From Actinomadura parmotrematis (GTDB taxonomy: Bacteria > Actinomycetota > Actinomycetes > Streptosporangiales > Streptosporangiaceae): 64,000 bases of DNA. Of the stretch, positions 16,263 through 25,070 are shown piece by piece; within the stretch, counting starts at the first letter, position 1, and every line of letters begins with the position of its first letter. The position numbers and the translations under genes are program-made. The notes under the pieces are model-generated. The model did no database searches. It was not told the origin of the DNA and was given only the letters and a program-made list of their open reading frames with translations. The stretch is taken from NCBI RefSeq assembly GCF_019458805.1, contig NZ_JAIBOA010000016.1, forward strand, positions 1 to 64,000. Direction: 5' to 3'.

Positions 16263-17548
16263 AGGATCACCACTCCCTCCTCGGGGTGCCAGCCGGCGAG
16301 GGCGCGCAGACGCCGCCCCGACCACTCGCCCGCCACGGTGACGGCGTCGCCGCCCGCGACGGCGAGCAGCCGCCACGGGTCGCCGGTGCGCAGCGGCACC
16401 GCCGCGCCCGCCGCGTCGACGGCCCAGAGGCCCGCGCCGTCGCGGGCGAGCCGCACGCCGGCGAGGACGGCGGGCCAGCGGTCCAGCCACGGGTCGGCGG
16501 CGACGGCCGCGGCGAACTCGTCCAGCAGCGCGGCCACGCCGGTGCCGTCCGGGACGGCCGCGACGGCCGGGCCGTGCCGCTCGGCGACCAGCGCCCGCAG
16601 CGGCCGGGCGCCGGGGTAGAAGGCCAGCTCGGCGTCGATCTCGGTGCCGACGGCGAGGGAGACGTCCAGCGGGCGGCCGGGCGCGGCGAACGACAGCACC
16701 AGCGCCGAGCGCCCCGAGCGGCTCCGCAGCCAGACGCGGCGCGTGGTGAGCTGCTCCTGGGCGAGGTCGCGGGAGCCGACGACGCACCAGCGGTCGCGGA
16801 CGCGCTCGCCCGACGCCAGGACGTCCTCCTGCACGACGGTGAAGCCGATGCGGGCGCGGACCGTCTCGCGCAGCGGAGCGGACAGCCCCTCGGCGGCGTG
16901 GGCGCGGACCAGCAGCCGCAGCAGCGCGTACTCCTCCAGCAGCAGGCCGGGCCAGCCGGGCCGCCGCGGCACCGACGCCAGCGCCCGCACCTGCCCGGCG
17001 AGCGCGCCGGCCTTGGCGTCCACCAGGCGGCGGGCCGCGTCGTCCCACAGCCGGTAGGGGGCCTTCTCGGCCTGCGCGAGGCCGTGCGCGACCTGGTCGG
17101 CCAGCCACCGGTCGAGGTCGGCGACGCCCGCGGCGACCTGCTCCTCGCGGGCCGCGGCCGTCTTCGGGTCGCGGGCCCTGGCGGCCGTGACGGCCTTCCT
17201 GGCCTGCGCCCTGCCGGCCCGCTCGGCCCGCTCGGCGAGCCACCCGGCGACCCAGGCGGGCGGCTCGCCCGCGGCGGCGGCGCCGTCGCTCCACAGCAGG
17301 AGCAGGCCGAGCACGTGCTTGCAGGGGAACTTGCGGCTCGGGCACGAGCACCGGAACGCCGGCTCGCCGAGGTCGGCGGCCGCCCGGTAGGCGCTCTTGC
17401 CGCTGCCCTGGCACTCGCCCCACACGGCTCCGGCGCCGCAGCCGAGGCCGCTCCATTTGGCGGGTTTGGCCACGCCCGTCCCGGCCTTGGCCGAGGCGGC
17501 GTCGGGCGCGAGCCCGAGCACGTGCTCCCGATCCCATCGATCGCTCAC
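16259..17548 (-). CDS. SWIM zinc-finger protein (YehQ-like), first gene of the five-gene operon
   Basis: A 429-residue protein with a clear SWIM finger: Cys67-x-Cys69, six residues, then Cys76-x-His78 (FRCSCPSRKFPCKH), followed by LGLLLLW. SWIM fingers bind DNA or protein. The rest is mainly helical in the first half (KAVTAARARDPKTAAAREEQVAAGVADLDRWL) and beta-rich in the second. It leads an operon in which every following gene overlaps its predecessor by four bases, so all five proteins should be made in fixed proportion. Upstream are 53 bases to the end of the glucose-6-phosphate dehydrogenase gene on the same strand. An independent promoter is not obvious. Confidence 0.87.
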   Translation of the reverse strand: MSDRWDREHVLGLAPDAASAKAGTGVAKPAKWSGLGCGAGAVWGECQGSGKSAYRAAADLGEPAFRCSCPSRKFPCKHVLGLLLLWSDGAAAAGEPPAWVAGWLAERAERAGRAQARKAVTAARARDPKTAAAREEQVAAGVADLDRWLADQVAHGLAQAEKAPYRLWDDAARRLVDAKAGALAGQVRALASVPRRPGWPGLLLEEYALLRLLVRAHAAEGLSAPLRETVRARIGFTVVQEDVLASGERVRDRWCVVGSRDLAQEQLTTRRVWLRSRSGRSALVLSFAAPGRPLDVSLAVGTEIDAELAFYPGARPLRALVAERHGPAVAAVPDGTGVAALLDEFAAAVAADPWLDRWPAVLAGVRLARDGAGLWAVDAAGAAVPLRTGDPWRLLAVAGGDAVTVAGEWSGRRLRALAGWHPEEGVVIL

Positions 17549-17601
17549 AGGGACGAAACTAGCGGCCGCCTACGACATCCCCGGGCGCCTTCCCGGCCCC
17601 C

Positions 17602-19035
17602 TCAGTCCCCGTCGCCGTCGGCGAGCGCCCAGCCGCGCGGGCCGGCCAGCCGGAGCGCCTCCTCCGGCCCCCACGACCCCTTCGGGTAGGCGCGGGTCGC
17701 GGGACGGTCCTGCAAGACCGGCTCGCACACCTCCCACAGGCGCTCGATCTCGGCGGCGCCGGTGAACAGCGTCTGGTCGCCGCGCATCGCGTCCAGCAGC
17801 AGCTTCTCGTAGGCGTCGGCGGCGCCGTCCTCCGACGGGGCGTAGCGGAGGCCGCGGCGGTGCAGGCGGAGGCCCGCGCCCGCCTCCTTGACGCGGATGT
17901 CGAGGCTGAGCTCGGGCCGGTCGCCGAGCTCGACGACCAGCTCGTCGGGGCGCGCGTCGCCGTCGAAGACGCCCGCGCCGAACAGCGCGGACGGCGGCCG
18001 CCGGAACCCGATCGTCACCCGGTGCCCGGTCGCGGCCATCGCCTTGCCGGTGCGCAGCAGGAACGGCACGCCCTGCCAGCGCCAGTTGTCCACCCACGCG
18101 CGCAGCGCCACGAACGTCTCGACCTGGGAGTCAGCGGCGACGCCGTCCTCTTCGCGGTAGCCCTCGTACTGGCCGAACACCACGTCGGCGGGGTCGATCG
18201 GGCGCAGCGCCCGGTACACCTTCAGCTTCTCGGCGCGCAGGTCCTCGGCGGTGATGCGGACCGGCGGCTCCAGCGCGACGAAGCCCAGGATCTGCGACAG
18301 GTGCGTGGACACCATGTCGCGGAAGGTGCCGGTGGACTCCATGAACGACGCCCGGCCCTGGATGTCGATCTCCTCGGGCACGTCGATCTGCACGTAGGCG
18401 ATGTGGTCGCGGTTCCAGACGGTCTCCAGCAGGCCGTTGGCGAACCGCAGCACCAGCAGGTTGCGGACGGCCTCCTTGCCGAGGAAGTGGTCGATGCGGA
18501 ACACCCGCTCCTCGGGGACGGCGCGGGCGACGGCGGCGTCCAGCTCGCGGGCGCTCGCCAGGTCCTCGCCGAACGGCTTCTCCATGACCAGGGCGGCGTC
18601 CGCGGCGAGGCCGGTCGCGTCCAGCATCCCGATCATGGCCTGGGCGGCGTTCGGCGGGACCGACAGGTACAGCAGGGTGCGGGTGCCCTCGCCGAGCTCC
18701 TCGCGGGCCTCGCGGACGGCTTCGGCGAGGTCCGCGCCGTCGTCGGCGGAGGAGGGGGTGAAGGACAGGCGCCCGGCGAAGTCGCGCCAGGCGTCGTCGT
18801 CGTAGTGGTCGGCGGCGAACTCGCGGACGCCGCCGGCGATCCGCTCGCGGAACTCCTCGTCGGTCCCGGGGGAGCGGCGGCCCGAGCCGATGACGCGGAA
18901 GTCCGCCGGCATCATCCCGGCGCGCGCGAGCCGGTACAGGCCGGGGAAGAGCATGCGGCGGGCCAGGTCCCCGGTCGCCCCGAAGATCACGATGAGCTGG
19001 GGCGCGGACACCCGGACGCCGTCGGCGCCGGTCAT
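17602..19035 (-). CDS. zwf: Glucose-6-phosphate 1-dehydrogenase
   Basis: A 477-residue cytoplasmic enzyme that oxidises glucose 6-phosphate to 6-phosphogluconolactone with NADP+ (or F420-independent NAD+ in some forms), the entry to the pentose phosphate pathway. The dinucleotide motif GATGDLA is at about 19-25, the EKPFG strand at 152-156 and the active-site signature RIDHFLGKE at 180-188, all intact. The start at 19035 is preceded by AAGGAGG seven bases away. A longer in-frame start at 19065 has no such site. It lies outside the usual actinomycete tkt-tal-zwf-opcA group, so it may be a second isozyme. Confidence 0.95.
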   Translation of the reverse strand: MTGADGVRVSAPQLIVIFGATGDLARRMLFPGLYRLARAGMMPADFRVIGSGRRSPGTDEEFRERIAGGVREFAADHYDDDAWRDFAGRLSFTPSSADDGADLAEAVREAREELGEGTRTLLYLSVPPNAAQAMIGMLDATGLAADAALVMEKPFGEDLASARELDAAVARAVPEERVFRIDHFLGKEAVRNLLVLRFANGLLETVWNRDHIAYVQIDVPEEIDIQGRASFMESTGTFRDMVSTHLSQILGFVALEPPVRITAEDLRAEKLKVYRALRPIDPADVVFGQYEGYREEDGVAADSQVETFVALRAWVDNWRWQGVPFLLRTGKAMAATGHRVTIGFRRPPSALFGAGVFDGDARPDELVVELGDRPELSLDIRVKEAGAGLRLHRRGLRYAPSEDGAADAYEKLLLDAMRGDQTLFTGAAEIERLWEVCEPVLQDRPATRAYPKGSWGPEEALRLAGPRGWALADGDGD

Positions 19036-19143
19036 CGGCCGCCCTCCTTGAAGATCCTGTGGCACCCCGCAGGTCTGCCCGGGAGCGCGTCGCGAAACAT
19101 CCCGGACCCGGTCAAGAAGTGCCCGCGGGCCCGGCCGCGGCGG

Positions 19144-19899
19144 CTACAGCAGGGTGATCGAGGAGGTGTCGGGGGCCAGCAGCAGCCCGCCGGCGAGCAG
19201 GGCGCCGAGCGCGACGGCGAAGAACAGCGACACCCAGGCCAGGCCGGGGACGCCGGTCAGGTGCGCGAGCTGGTCGGCGTCCGAGGACAGGTACATCGAC
19301 CGCGCCCGCATCTGCTGCTTGCGGGTGCGCTGCAGCTCGATCACCGGCCGGGCGCCGGCGAACAGCAGGAACCAGGCGGCGAGGTAGGCGAACACCGCCT
19401 GCAGGTTCGGGCCGGCGAGCCAGGACACCGCGAGCACGACCGCGCCGGTGGCGAGCACCGACAGCGCCCCGTACACGTTGCGGATCATGACGAGGATGGC
19501 GCCGAGCAGCGCCAGCGACAGCCAGAGCATGAGGGTGATGCGGCCCGCGGCGAGCAGCGCCGCGAACAGCAGGCCGAGCAGCGGCGGCGTCACGTACCCG
19601 GCGAGCGCGGTGAGGACCATGCCGGGCCCGTGCGGCTTGCCGCGCGAGACCGTCACGCCGGAGGTGTCGGAGTGCAGCTTGATCCCGTCCAGCTTGCGGC
19701 CGGTGAGCAGCGCGACGAGCGCGTGCCCGCCCTCGTGCGCGATCGTCACGACGTTGCGGGCCAGGCGCCAGGTGCGCGAGTGCAGGACGGTGCCGAGGGC
19801 GAGCGCCGCCACGAGCACGACCAGCCACCAGGGCGGGGCCGGCTGGGTGCCGGTCAGGCGGTCGAGCATCGTCGTGCTGCTTGCGGTGATCACGTGCAC
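19144..19899 (-). CDS. M50-type membrane metalloprotease
   Basis: A 251-residue membrane protein. The zinc motif HEGGH is at 55-59, near the start of a hydrophobic segment (VVTIAHEGGHALVALLTG), as in M50 (B-type) peptidases. Five or six further membrane segments follow, and LLLFAGARPVIELQR holds a possible helix boundary. The third metal ligand expected later in M50 enzymes is not obvious. These proteins cleave substrates within or near the membrane, but this short family has no known target. The start is GTG with GAGGGAA seven bases upstream. It is divergent from the CocE hydrolase gene. Confidence 0.82.
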   Translation of the reverse strand: MHVITASSTTMLDRLTGTQPAPPWWLVVLVAALALGTVLHSRTWRLARNVVTIAHEGGHALVALLTGRKLDGIKLHSDTSGVTVSRGKPHGPGMVLTALAGYVTPPLLGLLFAALLAAGRITLMLWLSLALLGAILVMIRNVYGALSVLATGAVVLAVSWLAGPNLQAVFAYLAAWFLLFAGARPVIELQRTRKQQMRARSMYLSSDADQLAHLTGVPGLAWVSLFFAVALGALLAGGLLLAPDTSSITLL

Positions 19900-20012
19900 C
19901 CCGGATTCCCTCGTCGCGATGTCACAGATTAGGACGTCCCGGACGGTCTTCGCGTTCGACCGGGGAAACCGGGGCGATCGACCCGTGCGGCCGGGCCGTG
20001 ACGCCCGTCACC

Positions 20013-20060
20013 GTGACACAGGGAACCCCCTCTGTCACACTGAACGCCGTTCTAGAACGG
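20013..20060. promoter_or_regulatory. Inverted repeats upstream of the CocE hydrolase gene
   Basis: Two symmetric elements lie in the 212-base divergent intergenic region. GTGACA at 20013-20018 is mirrored by TGTCAC at 20033-20038. A perfect 14-base palindrome, CCGTTCTAGAACGG, is at 20047-20060, about 50 bases before the GTG start at 20112. Either could bind a dimeric regulator. The binding protein is unknown. Confidence 0.45.
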
Positions 20061-20111
20061 TCAGTGCGCACTTGCGGCCGGCCGGCGCCCGTGAGCCCTG
20101 GGAGATACCGC

Positions 20112-21722
20112 GTGTCCACGTACAAGGCGTCCACGTCCAAGACTGCCGCCGCGCTCGCGCTGGCCGGGGCCGTCGGCGCTACGGCGCTGGCGGCGGCGCC
20201 CGCGAGCGCCGTGCCCGCCGCGCCCGCCGCCGCGGCGCGCCAGGCCGCCGGCGCCTACGACTACCGCGAGGTGTTCGTCCCGAGCACCGGCGGCGTCACC
20301 CTCGACGGCAACGTGTTCGTGCCGCGCGGCAAGGGCCCGCACCCGGCGATCGTGTTCGTCTCCAGCTGGACGCTGGAGGACCACGAGTACATCGCGCAGG
20401 CCGCCAAGTTCGCCGAGAAGGGCTACATCGTCCTCTCCTACACCGCGCGCGGCTTCTACAACTCCGGCGGCGGCATCGACGTGGCCGGCCCCGACGACTG
20501 GGCCGACGGGTCCAAGGCCATCGACTGGCTGATCGCCCACACCCCCGTGGACGTCGAGCGCATCGGGTTCGCCGGCATCAGCTACGGCAGCGGCATCAGC
20601 CAGATGGTCGCCGCGCACGACGACCGGGTCGCGGCCGTCGTCGCCATGGACACCTGGGGCGACCTCGTGCAGTCGCTCTACGCCGGGGAGACCCGGCACA
20701 TGAGCGCCTACGCGCTGCTGGCGATCAGCGGGCGGCTGACCGGGCGGCTCAGCCCCGCCACCGACACGATCATCAACGACTTCGGCGCGAACCGGAACGT
20801 GCCGAACCTGATCAAATGGGGCGCGGTGCGGTCCCCGGCGACCTACCGGGCGCGGCTGAACGCCCGCCGGGTGCCGGTGATGATCTCCAACGCCTACGGC
20901 GAGACGCTGTTCCCGCCCAACCAGGTGATCCGCCATTTCGCCGGGCTGACCGGGCCGAAGCGCCTGGACCTGTCCATCGGCGACCACGCGACCGCCCACC
21001 TCACCGGCGTCCTCGGCGTCCCGAGCCGCACCTGGGACGACGCGCACCGCTGGTTCGACCACTACCTGACCGGCGCCGCCAACGGCATCGACCGCGAGCC
21101 CGCCGTCTCCTCCGAGACCGCCTGGTCGCGCAAGGTCGAGACCTACCGCGACACCGCGTCCATGACCACCGGCTCCGTGCGGTACGGGCTGGCCGGAGAC
21201 GGGACGCTCGGTGCCGTCCGCCCCGCCGGCTGGCGCAAGGCGCTGCCCGCCGGGCGCGACAGCGGCGCGACCGCGGGCGTCGTCCTGCTGAGCGGCGGCC
21301 TGCAGACCTTCGGCGTGCCGAACGCCACCGACACCGCGAAGATCTCCCGCTCGGCGGCCGGCGTGTGGAGCACCCCCGTGCTCACCGCCGCCAAGCGGCT
21401 GCGCGGCGTCCCCAAGCTGGACCTGACCGTCACCGCCTCCGCGAAGACCGGCACGCTGGTGTCCTACCTGTACGACGTGGACGCCAAGGGGCAGGGCCGC
21501 CTCATCACCCACGAGGCGACGTCGCTCCTGCGCGCCGTCCCCGGCAAGCCCCAGCGGGTGCCCGTCGAGCTGGAGGCCACGGCCTTCGACGTCCCGGCCG
21601 GGCACCGGCTGATGCTCGTCGTCGACACCAAGGACCCCCTGTACGGCGACGCCGACGTGCCCGGCTCCACCCTCACCGTCCAGGCGCCCTCGACCCTCGA
21701 CCTCCCCCTCGGCGGCCGGTAG
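20112..21722 (+). CDS. Secreted CocE/NonD-family hydrolase (X-Pro peptidase-like)
   Basis: A 536-residue exported serine hydrolase. The signal peptide spans about 1-33 (ALALAGAVGATALAAAPASA). The catalytic domain contains VFVSSW, SYTARGFYNSGG and the nucleophile elbow GISYGSG with Ser157. SIGDHATAH probably supplies the late His. The C-terminal beta-rich domain (from about residue 380) is the jelly-roll typical of X-Pro dipeptidyl peptidase and cocaine esterase. It likely cleaves acyl or dipeptide bonds outside the cell, with the substrate unknown. The GTG start has GGGAGA upstream and gives a clean signal peptide. The in-frame extension to 19998 does not. Confidence 0.88.
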   Translation: MSTYKASTSKTAAALALAGAVGATALAAAPASAVPAAPAAAARQAAGAYDYREVFVPSTGGVTLDGNVFVPRGKGPHPAIVFVSSWTLEDHEYIAQAAKFAEKGYIVLSYTARGFYNSGGGIDVAGPDDWADGSKAIDWLIAHTPVDVERIGFAGISYGSGISQMVAAHDDRVAAVVAMDTWGDLVQSLYAGETRHMSAYALLAISGRLTGRLSPATDTIINDFGANRNVPNLIKWGAVRSPATYRARLNARRVPVMISNAYGETLFPPNQVIRHFAGLTGPKRLDLSIGDHATAHLTGVLGVPSRTWDDAHRWFDHYLTGAANGIDREPAVSSETAWSRKVETYRDTASMTTGSVRYGLAGDGTLGAVRPAGWRKALPAGRDSGATAGVVLLSGGLQTFGVPNATDTAKISRSAAGVWSTPVLTAAKRLRGVPKLDLTVTASAKTGTLVSYLYDVDAKGQGRLITHEATSLLRAVPGKPQRVPVELEATAFDVPAGHRLMLVVDTKDPLYGDADVPGSTLTVQAPSTLDLPLGGR

Positions 21723-21768
21723 TCGTTAGGCATTGCACTACGGGTGGCCGCGTGCGACGCTGCGGGGC

Positions 21769-23160
21769 ATGGGGCACCTGGTGTACGAGTCGCTGGACAC
21801 CGAGCACGACTACGCGGTCACCGAGATCGACGGCGCCCTGCCGGACGGCCTCACCGGCACGCTGTACCGCAACGGACCGGGCCGCTGGCAGGTCGGCGAG
21901 ACCCTGCTCGACCACATCTTCGACGGCGACGGGATGCTGTCGATGTTCTCCTTCGCCGGCGGGCGGGTGCGCTACCGCAACCGGTACGTGCGCACCCGCC
22001 ACTACCGCCTCGGGCAGCGGCACGGCCGCGCGGTCCTGCGCGGGCTCGGGACGCAGCGGCCGGGCGGCGCGCTCGCCAACGCGCTGCGGCCGCCCGCCAA
22101 CGTCGCCAACACCGGCGTCGTCCTGCACGCCGGGCACCTGCTCGCCCTGTGGGAGGGCGGCCGCCCGTTCCGGCTCGACCCCGACAGCCTGGAGACGCTC
22201 GGCGAGCACTCCTTCGGCGGCCGGCTGCGCCCGGTGTCGGCGTTCTCGGCGCACCCCTCGCGCTGCCCCGACACCGGCGAGCTGTTCAACTTCGGGATGG
22301 ACCTCACCCGGCCCGGCGGCCTGCGCTGCTACCGGGTCGACACCCGCGGGAACCTGCACCACCTGCCGCGCCTGCGGCTGCCGTACACCCCGTGGAACCA
22401 CGACTTCGCGCTCACCCGGCGCCACCTGGTGTTCGTGGTGAACCCGGTGGTCCCCAAGGCCGGGAAGATCCTGCTCGGCACCGGCTCCGTCGCCGAGGCG
22501 CTGTCCTACGAGCCGCACCGGCCGACCTGCTTCGCGCTCGTGCCGCGCTACGGCGGCCGCGCCCGCGTCGTCGAGCACGCGGCGCTCCTCGGCTTCCACC
22601 TGGTCAACGCCTTCGAGGACGGCACCGACACCGTCGTGGAGTTCGTGCGGTTCGCCGACTGGGACCGGGTGACCACCGCCTTCCGCGACTTCCGCACCGA
22701 CGACTTCCCCTGGGGCTGCGGCCTGATGCGCTACCGCATCGGACCCACCGGCAAGGTGACGGGGGAGGAGGTGGCGGGCGGTCCCATGGAGCTGCCGCAC
22801 GCCGACGTCCGGTACGCCGGGCGCCCGCACCGGCACACCTGGTTCGCCGGGCGCACACCGGACGGCACCGGCGTCCACCACCTCGACCACCGCACGGGTG
22901 AGCGCAAGGTGCACACGCTGCCGCCCGGCCACGGCTTCGGCGAGCCGGTGTTCGTGCCGCGCGCCCCGGACGCGCCCGAGGGCGACGGCTGGCTGCTGAC
23001 CCTCGCCCACGACCCGCACGAGCACCGCTCGCGGCTGCTCGTGCTGGACGCCCGCGACGTCGAGGCCGAGCCGCTCGCGGCGGTGCGGCTGCGCCATCAC
23101 ATCCCCATGGGATTCCATGGCACGTTCACGTCACGGGTCGCGGTTCCACCGGGACTTTAA
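21769..23160 (+). CDS. Carotenoid oxygenase (RPE65/CCD family)
   Basis: A 463-residue non-haem iron dioxygenase that cleaves carotenoid or stilbene-type double bonds. The four iron-binding His residues are present in family order: His162 (FSAHPSRC), His211 (WNHDF), His277 (GFHLVNAF) and His450 (GFHGTF). The N-terminal LYRNGPG and FDGDGML motifs are typical. It is cytoplasmic or membrane-associated, of normal length. The ATG at 21769 is chosen as the first conserved start. Its ribosome binding site is weak (GCGGGG). It lies 46 bases after the CocE gene on the same strand, without other carotenoid genes nearby. Confidence 0.93.
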   Translation: MGHLVYESLDTEHDYAVTEIDGALPDGLTGTLYRNGPGRWQVGETLLDHIFDGDGMLSMFSFAGGRVRYRNRYVRTRHYRLGQRHGRAVLRGLGTQRPGGALANALRPPANVANTGVVLHAGHLLALWEGGRPFRLDPDSLETLGEHSFGGRLRPVSAFSAHPSRCPDTGELFNFGMDLTRPGGLRCYRVDTRGNLHHLPRLRLPYTPWNHDFALTRRHLVFVVNPVVPKAGKILLGTGSVAEALSYEPHRPTCFALVPRYGGRARVVEHAALLGFHLVNAFEDGTDTVVEFVRFADWDRVTTAFRDFRTDDFPWGCGLMRYRIGPTGKVTGEEVAGGPMELPHADVRYAGRPHRHTWFAGRTPDGTGVHHLDHRTGERKVHTLPPGHGFGEPVFVPRAPDAPEGDGWLLTLAHDPHEHRSRLLVLDARDVEAEPLAAVRLRHHIPMGFHGTFTSRVAVPPGL

Positions 23161-23284
23161 CCGGATATCGGGAGATGCCGCCCGCCCGCGTTAATCGTTC
23201 TTCCAATTGGGCGCCGGTCGCCGTTCACGCTGCCTAATCTCGGGTCCGCAACAGGGACCGAAAAGGGTGGGGGAGTGGGGCACG

Positions 23285-24898
23285 ATGCCGGAAAAGGTGA
23301 TGACCAGGCCCGTGGTGGCGGCGCATTACTGCGACCTGGTCTGGCTGGCGTACTTCGTCCTTCCGGGCGAGGGGCCGCGCCGCGTCCGGCTGGCGACCGC
23401 CCGGCGCATCGTGGACGGCGCCCACGGCACGCGCTTCGGCGGCGACGAGCGCCGCCGCGCCAAGGTCCTCCGCAAGGCGATGCGGCCCCCGCGCCGCCTG
23501 CGGGCCGGCCTCGGGCCGTGGCTGCGGGCGCTGCCCGCCGGGCTGCCCGACGCCGCGCTCACCGCGGCGCTCGCGCCGCTGGCCCCGGACGAGCGCGCCG
23601 CCTACGCGCTGCTGCGCATCGCCGGGATGCCCCGCTACCTGGTGCGCGACCAGCTCGCCGGGCTCGGCGTCCGCGCGCCCTGGCCCGCCATCGAGGCCGC
23701 CGAGGCGCTGCCGGCGACGCCGGTCCGCCTGCCCGAGCCGTTCGACCCGGCCCAGCTGCGCCCCGTCCGGCGCCGCTCCCCGATCCCGATGGCCGCCGCG
23801 GGCCTGCTCACCGCCGCGCTGGTCGGCGCGCTCGTCGTCACCGAGAGCGGCGAGACGCTGCTCGGCGGCGGCCGCGCCGCCTCGGCCGTGGACCTGCGCC
23901 TCGCCACGGCCGCGCCTGGCGCCTGGCGGCACGGCGCGCACAGCCTGGACGACTGGCCCGCGCGCGGCGACCTCGCCGCCGACCGCGCCTTCACCACCGC
24001 CGCCCTGGACGCCTGGGGCGAGGCCGCCCCCGCCCTCCGCCCCCGCCAGGGCGACCGCGTGCAGCTGCTGTACGCGGGCCGCGTCGCCGGGGCGCCGGTC
24101 GCGGTGCTGCGCGACGGCGACCGCATCGCCCGCTTCGGCGGCGCCCCCGCGTCCCTGCGGGTCACCGCGGCGGGCGCGGGCGCCGACGCGCCGGTCGCGC
24201 TCGGCGGCGGCCGCTACCTGCTGGCCCCCTGGGACGCTTCGGCGGCGCGTCCCGGCGGCCGCCCGGTCCGCGTCGCCGGCGGCGTCACCGCGCCGGTCGT
24301 CCCGGCGACGCCCTGCCGCCGCGGCCCGCTGCTGGACCTCAAGGGCACCGGCGGCGCCCGCACGATCGGCGACCTCGGCGGTCCCCGCCCGGCCGTCCTG
24401 GCCTACCACTCGCCCGACCACCGGGCCCCCGCCGGCGAGCCCGCCGACAGCGCCCGGCCCGGCGTGCTGCCCGCCGCCGGGCGCCGGCTGTGGGACCGGC
24501 TCGGCTGCCTCATGCCGCAGCCCGGCCGGCCCGTCGTCGAGGCCATGGCCTGGGACTTCTGGACGGGGCGGCTGCCGCACGGCGGCAAGGGCGCCGACTG
24601 GGTCTGCACCCGCACCACCTTCGCGGGCGGCGGCACCGCCACCCAGTCGTCCCTGCTCACCGGCGCGGGCCGCCTCGCCACCGGCGGCTGCGACGACCGG
24701 CGGCCCGTCGCGGGCACCTGGTGGCGCTCCCCGGCGGGCCGCTGGTACTACCTCGCCGCCTCCGGGCGCGGCCTGGAGCCCGCCGCGGGCGGCCAGGTGC
24801 GCAGGCCGAAGGTGGCGAAGCGGCTCCTGGTGGCGACCGCGCCCGACCCGCGGACGCGGCCGCGCCAGGCGGTGCTGCCGACCGTCCGGGCCCGCTGA
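23285..24898 (+). CDS. Sigma-factor-like single-pass membrane protein, copy 1
   Basis: A 537-residue protein of a family I cannot name. Residues 1-60 (AHYCDLVWLAYFVLPG...) resemble sigma-70 region 2. About 105-140 (LTAALAPLAPDERAAYALLRIAGMP...) resembles region 4 but is degenerate. A membrane segment follows at about 165-190 (AAAGLLTAALVGALVV). The C-terminal 340 residues should lie outside the cell. They are rich in Trp and Cys, with AWDFWTGRLPHGGKG, WVCTRT and WWRSPAGRWYYLAASGRG. The second copy follows 172 bases later with the same architecture. A membrane-tethered transcription regulator with an outside sensor is one reading. The ATG is preceded by GGGGGAG. Confidence 0.7.
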   Translation: MPEKVMTRPVVAAHYCDLVWLAYFVLPGEGPRRVRLATARRIVDGAHGTRFGGDERRRAKVLRKAMRPPRRLRAGLGPWLRALPAGLPDAALTAALAPLAPDERAAYALLRIAGMPRYLVRDQLAGLGVRAPWPAIEAAEALPATPVRLPEPFDPAQLRPVRRRSPIPMAAAGLLTAALVGALVVTESGETLLGGGRAASAVDLRLATAAPGAWRHGAHSLDDWPARGDLAADRAFTTAALDAWGEAAPALRPRQGDRVQLLYAGRVAGAPVAVLRDGDRIARFGGAPASLRVTAAGAGADAPVALGGGRYLLAPWDASAARPGGRPVRVAGGVTAPVVPATPCRRGPLLDLKGTGGARTIGDLGGPRPAVLAYHSPDHRAPAGEPADSARPGVLPAAGRRLWDRLGCLMPQPGRPVVEAMAWDFWTGRLPHGGKGADWVCTRTTFAGGGTATQSSLLTGAGRLATGGCDDRRPVAGTWWRSPAGRWYYLAASGRGLEPAAGGQVRRPKVAKRLLVATAPDPRTRPRQAVLPTVRAR

Positions 24899-24948
24899 CG
24901 GGGCGCGCGGAAAGGACGCCCGGGGGTATCGGAATGGCTGGATAAAAA

Positions 24949-24966
24949 GGCATTCGCCGGAATGCC
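24949..24966. promoter_or_regulatory. Hairpin/inverted repeat between the sigma-like paralogues
   Basis: GGCATTC (24949-24955) and GAATGCC (24960-24966) pair perfectly over seven bases around a four-base loop, following a GATAAAAA run. It is about 105 bases before the second paralogue. It could be a terminator for the first gene or an operator for the second. Confidence 0.4.
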
Positions 24967-25070
24967 TCGGCGGGGGGTTGCCGCATTTCCCGCCCGCGCC
25001 GGGAGAAGTCGCGCAATCATCGGAGCCCTAGACGGTCCCGTCCGCTCCCTCCCCCCGCCGAGGTGCCGCC

